From: DATLFI01 sp035524895
GTDB lineage: Bacteria; Acidobacteriota; Thermoanaerobaculia; Multivoradales; Multivoraceae
Direction of reading: 5' to 3'
Assembly: GCA_035524895.1 (NCBI GenBank)
Contig: DATLFI010000077.1
Location: 1 to 21,415 of the forward strand
DNA length: 21,415 bases
In this document: positions 14,947 through 21,415 of the stretch, one piece after another
How the letters are laid out: the number at the start of each line of letters is the position of its first letter
Position numbering within the stretch: the stretch's first letter is position 1
Program-made: the position numbers and the translations under genes
The notes under the pieces: generated by a model
Databases searched by the model: none
What the model was told of the DNA's origin: nothing
The model's input: the letters and a program-made list of their open reading frames with translations, nothing else

Positions 14947-15627
14947 TCAGCGCCTGCCACTCGCCCGCCGCGGCCGTGCCGCCACTCGCGCCTCGAGCGC
15001 GCTGCGACTAGCCGTGAGGCCGGCGAGGGAGAACTCGGCGATGTGGTCGGCGAGGCGCTCGAGATCGGCGCGGTCGTAGCGGCGGTCGGTCATCGCGCGC
15101 TCGATGATCGGTCGCGACTGCTTGTAGAACACGCACTGGCCGATGACGCTGGCGCAGTGGTCGACGACGGTGGTCTCGTCGGCCTGGGGTCCGAGCAGGT
15201 CGGCGACGATGCCGCGCAGCAGCTCGAAGTGCGGGCGCACGCAGTCGCGCACGAAGGTGTCGAGCGCGGCAGTCGGACTGGCCAGCTCGTGGATCAACAG
15301 CCGGCCCTGCCAGGCCGGTTGCCGCTCGTCGAAGACGTGCTCGAGGAAGACCCGGACGTAGCTGCGTAGGCGATCCTCCGGTGTTCTGCCGGCGGCCACC
15401 GCGGAGGCGACGTAGGTCGCCATCGAGGCGGGGTGGGCGCACTGCATCACCGCCGCGTAGAGGCTTTCCTTGCTGCCGAAGTGGTAGCTCACGGCGCCGA
15501 GTCCCTGCCCCGCGCGCGCGCAGATGTCGCGGACCGTGGCGTGGCGGAAGCCGTGCTCGGCGAACACCTCGCCGGCCGCCGACAGCAGGCGTTCGCGGCT
15601 CTTCTCGGAGTCGGCTGGGCTACCCAA
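14947..15627 (-). CDS. TetR-family regulator, CecR-like (DUF1956 C-terminal domain)
   Basis: The protein has 226 residues. The TetR helix-turn-helix occupies about 10-58 (RERLLSAAGEVFAEHGFRHATVRDICARAG, then VSYHFGSKESLY). The C-terminal ligand domain resembles the CecR type, with VIGQCVFYKQSRPIIERAM near 163-181. The start is a TTG at 15627 with GAGGA about 8 nt upstream; the frame closes just above it and the nearby ATG at about 15649 is out of frame and stops at once. It lies 34 bp after the RND permease stop on the same strand, so it is probably the last gene of the efflux operon and its repressor. The inducer is unknown. Confidence 0.9.
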   Translation of the reverse strand: MGSPADSEKSRERLLSAAGEVFAEHGFRHATVRDICARAGQGLGAVSYHFGSKESLYAAVMQCAHPASMATYVASAVAAGRTPEDRLRSYVRVFLEHVFDERQPAWQGRLLIHELASPTAALDTFVRDCVRPHFELLRGIVADLLGPQADETTVVDHCASVIGQCVFYKQSRPIIERAMTDRRYDRADLERLADHIAEFSLAGLTASRSALEARVAARPRRASGRR

Positions 15628-15661
15628 TTCTCGTCCTCACTGCGTCCATGAAAGGCCCCCT

Positions 15662-18600
15662 TCAGACCGGCTGCAGCCCTCCGTGCTCCACGCCTGTCGC
15701 CTCCTCGGCGCTCTCCTCGGTCCGCCGGCCGCGGCGCCGCAGGTCGTCGAGCACGAGGTACCCGCACGGCACCAACAGCAGCGCGATCACGGTCACGAAC
15801 AGCACGCCGAACGCGAGGCTGATCGCCATGGGGACCAGGAAGCGCGCCTGCATCGAGCGCTCGAGGATGATCGGTGCCAACCCGAAGAACGTGGTGAGGG
15901 AGGTCAGGACCACCGGGCGCACGCGCCGCAGCGAGCCGGCGACGACCGCCTCGGGCACCGGCATGCCGTCGCGGCGGTTGCCGTTGATCGCTGCGATCAG
16001 CACCAGCGAGTCGTTGACCACCACGCCCGAGAGCGCGACGATCCCGAACAGGCTCATGAAGCTCAGCGAGTAGCCGAGCAGTAGGTGGCCGAGGATGGCG
16101 CCGATCACTCCGAACGGGATCGCAGCGAGCACGATCAGGGGCTGTGCATAGCTGCGGAAGGCGACCGCCATCAACCCGTACATCGCAAGCAGGGCGAGCG
16201 ACATGCCCCTCCCGAGAGAGCTCGTCGCCTCCGCCTGTGCTTCCTGCTCGCCCGCCAGGTCGTAGGTCAGACCGGGGAAGTCGGCCATCAGCGCCGGCAG
16301 CACCTCGCGCTCGAGGCTGCCGATCACCCGGTTGGGAGTGGTCGCCGTCTCGTCGACGTCTGCGCTCACGATGACCGTGCGACGGCCGTCGATCCGCTCG
16401 ATGCTGGTATAGGAGCGGCCGATGTCGACGGTAGCCGCCTGTGCGAGCGGTACCTCGCCGCCCGCGGGGGTCCGCACCAACAGGTTCTCGATGTGGAAGA
16501 GCGACTGCCGCTCGGACTCCGGCCGGCGCACGTAGACCCGCAGCTCGTCACGACCGCGCTGTTGCCGCTTTGCCTCGGCGCCGAAGAATGCGCTGCGCAC
16601 CTGGGAGGCGAGGCCAGCCTCGTCGAGGCCGAGCGCCTTGGCCGCGGGCAGCAGCTTCAGGTCGAGCTGCGGCTTGCCGACCTGGAACCCGTCGTCGATG
16701 TCGAAGATGCCATCGTAGGTGCCGAGGCGCTCGGCGAGCACGGTGGCCGCGCGCTCCAGGGTCGCGATATCGCGATGCGACAGCTCGAGCGCGACCGGCG
16801 CGCCGGCCGACGGGCCGGTGTTGAACGAGAAAGCCAGCCGGTCGACGCCCGGGATCTCGCCGGTCGCCTGCCGCCACCGCCGGGTGAGCTCGGAACCGGG
16901 GACGTCGCGCTGGTCGCTCGGCGAGAGCGCCACCTGCACCAGGGCCAGGTGACCGCCGCCGCCGGGGCCGCCGAACACCCCGGCCCTGTCGGGCGGTTCC
17001 GAGACACCGATCTGGGAGTAGATGCCCTCGAGCAGCGGCGGCCTGCCGTCGTCGGGGTCGCGCTCGCTCTCGGCGTGCGCGATGACCTCGCGCATTGCCC
17101 CGACCACGCGCTGCATCGCCGCGCGGGTCTGGTCCACCGACGCGCCGAACGGCAGCTCGATGGCGGCGTAGATCTCGTCACCCTCGATGCGCGGGAAGAA
17201 GTAGAACTTCAGGTGGTTGCCGGCGACCAGCCCGACGGTGACCACGAGCAGGCCGGCGGCGATCGAGATCGTCAGGTAGCGACGAGCCACCGTGCCGCGC
17301 ACGAAGCGCTGGAACGGACCATCGATCCACCGTTCCATACGGTCGGAGAACGCCTGCTGCCGGTCGAAGACCCACTGCAGGACGCGCCAGGTGCGCGCCT
17401 CCTGGTCCGACTTCACGTGGGCGAGGTGGGCGGGGAGGATGACCAGCGACTCGATCAGCGAGATCACCAGGATCGGGATGACGATGAGCGGGATCTGTAT
17501 GAAGAACTTGCCGGTGATGCCCGGCACGAACAGCAGCGGGGCGAAAGCGAAGATGGTGGTGGTCACCGCAAAGACCACCGGCGCCAGCACCTCGCGCGTG
17601 CCGTCGATGGCGGCGCGCAGCGGCGACTTGCCGAGCATCCGGTGGTGGAAAACCGCTTCGCCGACCACGATCGCGTCGTCGACCACGATGCCCAGCACCA
17701 GGATGAACGCGAACAGCGACACCATGTTGATCGACACGTCGAGCCACGGCATCACCAGGAACGCGCCCAGGAACGAGATCGGGATTCCGAGCGCGACCCA
17801 GAAGGCGAGCCGCGGCTGCAGGAAGAGACCGAGCACCAGGAGCACCAGGAAGGCGCCGAGACGGCCGTTCTTCAGCAGCAGGCTGACGCGCTCGTCGTAG
17901 ATCTTCGACTGGTCGTCGAGCACCGCGACGCCCAGGCTCGGCGGCAGTGTCCCGCGCCGCGTGTCCACCAGCTCGCGCACGGCCGCCGCGACATGGGACG
18001 GAGTCTCGTCGCCGACCCGGAACACGCGCAGCCGCACCGCCGGCTCGCCGTCGTAGTAAGCCTCGTCGTCGGTGTCGCGGTAGCCGTCGATCACCCGCGC
18101 CACGTCACCGAGCAGCACGCGGCTGCCGTCCGGCCGGCTGACCACCGCGATGCCCTCGAACTCCTCGCCGAAGTCGCGGCGCTCCGTGGTGCGTACCAGC
18201 ACCTCGCCGCCGCTGGTCTTCACCGATCCTCCTGGCAGGTCGATCGAGGCCGCACTGACCGCGTTGGCGACCTGCTGGAGGGTGAGCCCATAGCGGCGCA
18301 GGTTCTCCTGCGGCACCTCGATGGAGATCTCGGGCGGCGGCACGCCGTCGACCTCGACCAGAGTCACCCGCGGATCCAGCAACAGCTCGGAGCGCAGGTC
18401 CTCGGCGAGCGCGTCGAGTGTCTTGCGCGGCACCTCGCCGTGGATCACCAGGTAGACCACCTGGGTGCGGTTGGTCAGCAGCGACACGATCGGGCGCTCC
18501 GCGTCCTGCGGGAACGACGTGATGCGATCGACCGCCGACTTGACGTCGTTGAGCACGCGGTCGTCGTCGGCGCTGGTCATGAGCTCGGCGGTGACCACGC

Positions 18601-18889
18601 CCTGCCCCTCGACCGCGATCGAGCGCACCTGCTTGATGCCGTCGAGACCGCGCACCTCCTCCTCGACCGAGAGCAGCACCCCCTCCTCGATCTCCTCGGG
18701 GCTGGCTCCCGGGTAGGCGACCGTGACGGTCACCATGTCGAGCTCGATCTCCGGGAACACCTCCTGTGTGAGGGTGCCGACGAACATCAGCCCGCCGACC
18801 AGGAGGAAGATCATCAACAGGTTGGCGGCCACCGCGTTGGACGCCATCCAGGCGAGCGGGCCGCGCGGGCGCGGTTCCAGCTCGCTCAC
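15662..18889 (-). CDS. RND efflux pump inner-membrane permease (HAE type)
   Basis: This proton-driven antiporter subunit has 1075 residues. TM1 begins near residue 14 (MASNAVAANLLMIFLLVGGL), followed by the family motif EVFPEIELDMVTVTVAYPGA and GASPEEIEEGVLLSVEEEV. The proton-relay Asp pair is intact in LGIVVDDAIVVGEAV (TM4). The second half repeats the fold with FGIVALSGVVVNDSLVLI. Two large periplasmic domains lie between TM1/2 and TM7/8, as expected. The start is GTG 18889, overlapping the adaptor stop in GTGA with GAGGAT about 7 nt upstream; the open frame that reaches 19135 runs through the adaptor gene and is not used. With the adaptor and outer-membrane channel it forms a tripartite pump. 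Organic drugs or lipids are likelier than metal ions, but the substrate is inferred. Confidence 0.95.
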   Translation of the reverse strand: MSELEPRPRGPLAWMASNAVAANLLMIFLLVGGLMFVGTLTQEVFPEIELDMVTVTVAYPGASPEEIEEGVLLSVEEEVRGLDGIKQVRSIAVEGQGVVTAELMTSADDDRVLNDVKSAVDRITSFPQDAERPIVSLLTNRTQVVYLVIHGEVPRKTLDALAEDLRSELLLDPRVTLVEVDGVPPPEISIEVPQENLRRYGLTLQQVANAVSAASIDLPGGSVKTSGGEVLVRTTERRDFGEEFEGIAVVSRPDGSRVLLGDVARVIDGYRDTDDEAYYDGEPAVRLRVFRVGDETPSHVAAAVRELVDTRRGTLPPSLGVAVLDDQSKIYDERVSLLLKNGRLGAFLVLLVLGLFLQPRLAFWVALGIPISFLGAFLVMPWLDVSINMVSLFAFILVLGIVVDDAIVVGEAVFHHRMLGKSPLRAAIDGTREVLAPVVFAVTTTIFAFAPLLFVPGITGKFFIQIPLIVIPILVISLIESLVILPAHLAHVKSDQEARTWRVLQWVFDRQQAFSDRMERWIDGPFQRFVRGTVARRYLTISIAAGLLVVTVGLVAGNHLKFYFFPRIEGDEIYAAIELPFGASVDQTRAAMQRVVGAMREVIAHAESERDPDDGRPPLLEGIYSQIGVSEPPDRAGVFGGPGGGGHLALVQVALSPSDQRDVPGSELTRRWRQATGEIPGVDRLAFSFNTGPSAGAPVALELSHRDIATLERAATVLAERLGTYDGIFDIDDGFQVGKPQLDLKLLPAAKALGLDEAGLASQVRSAFFGAEAKRQQRGRDELRVYVRRPESERQSLFHIENLLVRTPAGGEVPLAQAATVDIGRSYTSIERIDGRRTVIVSADVDETATTPNRVIGSLEREVLPALMADFPGLTYDLAGEQEAQAEATSSLGRGMSLALLAMYGLMAVAFRSYAQPLIVLAAIPFGVIGAILGHLLLGYSLSFMSLFGIVALSGVVVNDSLVLIAAINGNRRDGMPVPEAVVAGSLRRVRPVVLTSLTTFFGLAPIILERSMQARFLVPMAISLAFGVLFVTVIALLLVPCGYLVLDDLRRRGRRTEESAEEATGVEHGGLQPV

Positions 18890-20136
18890 GGCTGATCCTC
18901 GCTGGGCTCCAGCGCGATGCTCGTGCCGACCTCGCCGCCGCTTCCGGCGCGCGCTTCTCTGCGCAGGCGCATGCCTGGCACCGGCGTCGCGAGCGCGCTG
19001 GTGATCACGGCGTCGCTCTCTTCGAGCCCGCCGGCGACCAGCACGGAGTCCTCGCGACGCCACGCGATCTCGATCTCCCGTACCTCGAGGCTGCCGTCCT
19101 TCTCGATCCAAAGCGTGTCGCCCTCGCGCAGCCACGAGCGCGGCACCTCGAGCAGTTGCTCCTCCCGGTTGCCGGCGATCACCACCTCCACCCAGCTCTG
19201 CAGCAGCAGCGGCAGGCTCTGGGTGGACTCGCCGGCCAGGCCGCGACCCCCCGGCTCGGCGAGCCCGAACGGATCGGGCACCTCGATCAGCACGCGCGCC
19301 ATGCGTCCTGCGGGGTCGAGGTCACCGAGCAGCCGCTCGACGCGGCCGACTCGCTCCACGTGCTGCCCGCTCGAGGCGAGGCGCACCCTCACCGGGCTGC
19401 CGGTGCGCGCGTTGAAGCCGGGCACGTCGACGTAGGTGAGGCGGTCGGTCTCGACGGCCGCGCGCACCCAGAAGGCATCGGTGCCCACGAGCTGCACCGT
19501 CTGGCTCTGCGGGCCGACGGTCTGACCAGGGTCCACCGACTCGGCGAGCACCAGCGCGTGGAAGGGCGCGCGCACCTTGGTGCGCTCGAGGTCGAGCTCG
19601 GTCTGCGCCAGCCGCGCCTGCGCGCTGTCGAGCGCGGCCTGGGCCTGGCGGAGCTGCGGCTCGCGCAGCGCCAACGACGGATCCTGCTCGGCGCCCTCGA
19701 CATCGGAGCGGAACAGCTCCCACTCCCGCTCGGCGACGCGCCGCCGCCCCTGCTCGAGCTCGATGCGCGCCTGCGCCTCGGACACCGCGGCGCGCGCGGT
19801 GTCGACCGCCAGCTCGTAGTCGGCGGGGTCGATCTGGTAGAGCAGGTCGCCCGCGCGGAACAGCCCGCCCGGAGCGAGGCGCGGGTGCACCTGCACCACC
19901 TTGCCGCTCACCTGGGGCTGCACCACGATCTCGCTCGCCGGCAGCACCGTGCCCTGCGCGACCACGTCGAGGCGATGCAGCAACTGCTTCGCGTGGTCGA
20001 CTGCGACCAGTACGCCGGGGTCCGCGGGAGCGGAGCGCTCGGTATCCGGGCGGATCGCCACGAGCACTCCTGCCACCACCACCGCGCCGGCCAGCACGGC
20101 CACCGGCGCGAGCACCTGGAAGAGCTTCGGTCTCAT
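18886..20136 (-). CDS. RND efflux periplasmic adaptor (membrane fusion protein)
   Basis: The protein has 416 residues with one N-terminal membrane anchor (about 8-29, LAPVAVLAGAVVVAGVLVAI) and no lipobox Cys. The lipoyl half-motifs are SEIVVQPQVSGKVVQVHPRL (about 68-87) and TKVRAPFHALVLAESVDPGQTV. They flank an alpha-helical hairpin rich in Ala/Arg/Gln (about 115-185) that would dock on the outer-membrane channel. A beta-barrel and a membrane-proximal domain follow. The start is ATG 20136, which overlaps the preceding stop (ATGA) and has AGGAA about 7 nt upstream; the longer frame to 20559 is a shadow within the channel gene. It bridges the permease and the channel. Confidence 0.93.
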   Translation of the reverse strand: MRPKLFQVLAPVAVLAGAVVVAGVLVAIRPDTERSAPADPGVLVAVDHAKQLLHRLDVVAQGTVLPASEIVVQPQVSGKVVQVHPRLAPGGLFRAGDLLYQIDPADYELAVDTARAAVSEAQARIELEQGRRRVAEREWELFRSDVEGAEQDPSLALREPQLRQAQAALDSAQARLAQTELDLERTKVRAPFHALVLAESVDPGQTVGPQSQTVQLVGTDAFWVRAAVETDRLTYVDVPGFNARTGSPVRVRLASSGQHVERVGRVERLLGDLDPAGRMARVLIEVPDPFGLAEPGGRGLAGESTQSLPLLLQSWVEVVIAGNREEQLLEVPRSWLREGDTLWIEKDGSLEVREIEIAWRREDSVLVAGGLEESDAVITSALATPVPGMRLRREARAGSGGEVGTSIALEPSEDQP

Positions 20137-21415
20137 CGTTCGTTCCTCGCGGGGACCTGCAATGCGGCGCCCGTTGCCACGGGCAGCCCGAGCGCTCGAC
20201 AGAGCTGCACTCGGTTGGCGAACTGCTGCCGGTACGCCGCCACCCGCTGGCGCTCGAGCTGCTGTTCCGACAACAGCGCCGTCAGCACGTCGAGGTACGG
20301 GTTCGCGCCCTCGCGGTAGCCGTCGCGCACCAGCTCGAGCACACGATCGGCGTCGACGAGCTGGCGGTCGAGGCTCTCGAGGAACGCCCCCTGGCTGGCA
20401 CCGCCGACCAGCGCCGCGCGCACCTCCTGCAGGCTCGCGAGCAGCGTCTGGCCGTAGACCCACAGCGCCTCCTCGGCGCGCGCGTCGGCGCCCTCGATGC
20501 GCGCCGCGCGCGCCCCGCCCTCGAACACCGTCTCCGAGAGCCGCGCCGCGACCTGCCACAGCACGTCGTCGAGCACGTCGCCGAGGCTGGTCGCGAAGGA
20601 GAAGAGACTCCCCGAGAGGCTGAGGCTTGGCAGCCAGTCCTTGGCCTGCGCCGCGAGCCTGCGGTCGGCCGCCTCGAGGCGCAGCCGCGCGCCGCGCAGG
20701 TCGGGCCGGCCCTCGACCAGCTCGAGCGGCAGCCCAGGGTCGGGCGGCGACGGGATCGGCGGCAGCTCGCGGCCCTCCGGCGGCGCCACCGCGTCGGGCG
20801 CTTCGCCCAACAGCACGCCGAGCTGGCCGAGCAGTGTTCGTTCGCGACCGCCCGCGAGCTCCAGCTCGCCGCGCAGCGCTTCGAGCTGCTGCTGCTGTCT
20901 CCCGATGTCGGCGCCGCCGCCCTGGCCCTGGCCAAAGCGCAGTCGCGTCAACTCGACGAACTTCCCGGATGTCGAGAGCTGCTCCTCGAGCAGGTCGATC
21001 AGCCGCCGCTCGGAGAGCAGCGCCGACCAGGTCTCCGCGAGCTGAGCCGACAGCGACACCTGCATCGTGCGCAGCGATTCCGCGCTCGCCAACGCGTCGA
21101 GCGCCGCCGCCGCCTTGCGGTCGCGCAGCTTGCCCCAGATGTCGACCTCGTAGCTCGCGGCGACGGAAGGCTGGTAGAAGGTCACGCTGTCGTCCGCATC
21201 AGCGCCGTCGCCTCCGCCTGGGAACGGCTGGCCGCCGCCTCCGCCAAGACCGCCGCCGAAGAGCGCGCGCGACGACGACGAGCGCGACCCCTGCAGCGAC
21301 GCGTCGACGCGCGGCCACAGTGGCGCGCCCACCTCGCCCGCCGCCGCCTGCGCCTGCCGCAGCCGCGCCGCCGCCGCGCGCAGGTCGAGGTTGTCGGCGA
21401 TCAGCCGGTCCGCCA
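20133..21415 (-). CDS. RND efflux outer-membrane channel (TolC/NodT-like), C-terminal part
   Basis: The N-terminus lies beyond the right edge; about 426 residues are visible. The frame stays open to 21415 (ADRLIADNLDLRAAAARLRQAQ...), so the internal GTG at 21332 is not the start. The channel hallmark SYEVDIWGKLRDRKAAA is present near 21160-21105, as are the long coiled helical segments of both TolC-like repeats and, near the end, GANPYLDVLTALLSEQQLERQRVA. A glycine-rich insert (FGGGLGGGGG...PGGGDG) lies just before the hallmark, at a position expected to be an exposed loop. It forms the exit duct of the pump, and the gene overlaps the adaptor start by 4 bp. Transcription comes from outside the window. 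Confidence 0.92.
   Translation of the reverse strand, partial: ADRLIADNLDLRAAAARLRQAQAAAGEVGAPLWPRVDASLQGSRSSSSRALFGGGLGGGGGQPFPGGGDGADADDSVTFYQPSVAASYEVDIWGKLRDRKAAAALDALASAESLRTMQVSLSAQLAETWSALLSERRLIDLLEEQLSTSGKFVELTRLRFGQGQGGGADIGRQQQQLEALRGELELAGGRERTLLGQLGVLLGEAPDAVAPPEGRELPPIPSPPDPGLPLELVEGRPDLRGARLRLEAADRRLAAQAKDWLPSLSLSGSLFSFATSLGDVLDDVLWQVAARLSETVFEGGARAARIEGADARAEEALWVYGQTLLASLQEVRAALVGGASQGAFLESLDRQLVDADRVLELVRDGYREGANPYLDVLTALLSEQQLERQRVAAYRQQFANRVQLCRALGLPVATGAALQVPARNER

Noticed and set aside
16085..18895. A 936-codon open frame antisense to the RND permease.
   Set aside because: Its translation is His/Arg/Asp/Gln-rich low complexity, typical of the complement of a GC-rich membrane-protein gene; the other strand has intact RND motifs.
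1..21415. CRISPR arrays, tRNA or rRNA genes, IS elements, integrases, riboswitches.
   Set aside because: I saw no regularly spaced repeats, no transposase or integrase reading frame, and no intergenic gap over about 135 bp that could hold such elements.

Overview
The window is high-GC bacterial DNA, almost wall-to-wall coding, with no rRNA, tRNA, IS element or CRISPR array. The gene repertoire is best matched by an Acidobacteriota-type Gram-negative, possibly Thermoanaerobaculia-like. The markers are a giant TonB-dependent receptor with an N-terminal carboxypeptidase-regulatory-like domain (Oar type), a VWFA-related secreted protein of the kind abundant in Acidobacteria, and a CRTAC1/ASPIC-UnbV protein next to long TPR proteins. 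The taxonomic assignment is inference from gene content, not from a marker gene.

Layout. (1) 1-3765, minus strand: a TonB-dependent receptor followed 29 bp later by the start of a glycoside hydrolase family 3 (beta-glucosidase type) gene that runs off the left edge. (2) 3766-3900: divergent intergenic region with a LacI-type operator, CTAAAACGATTTAG, and a consensus -35 box. (3) 3901-12910, plus strand: six tightly packed genes. These are a LacI-family regulator, an MFS sugar-type transporter, then a secreted VWFA-related protein, two secreted TPR proteins and a secreted FG-GAP/ASPIC-UnbV (CRTAC1) protein. The last four are separated by 3 bp or overlap by 4 bp. (4) 12911-14928: a small accessory island. 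It holds an ATP-binding protein of the AAA/DUF4143 type behind an AT-rich 34-bp interrupted palindrome containing a near-perfect sigma70 promoter, and a convergent Phd-type antitoxin / VapC (PIN) toxin pair whose promoter appears to give a leaderless antitoxin mRNA. (5) 14947-21415, minus strand: a TetR-family regulator (CecR-like) at the end of a tripartite RND efflux operon, transcribed OMF, MFP, RND, TetR. The OMF runs off the right edge.

How they may work together. The receptor, GH3 enzyme, MFS transporter and LacI regulator look like one carbohydrate (probably beta-glucan or cello-oligosaccharide) utilisation locus. The receptor would take oligosaccharide across the outer membrane, GH3 would trim it in the periplasm, the MFS protein would import the sugar, and LacI would repress the divergent receptor promoter through the operator. 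The VWFA-TPR-TPR-CRTAC1 block sits directly downstream in the same run. All four proteins appear exported and none has an assigned enzymatic function, so this is the best candidate for an undescribed envelope or secretion system. The RND pump is probably controlled by its own TetR regulator.
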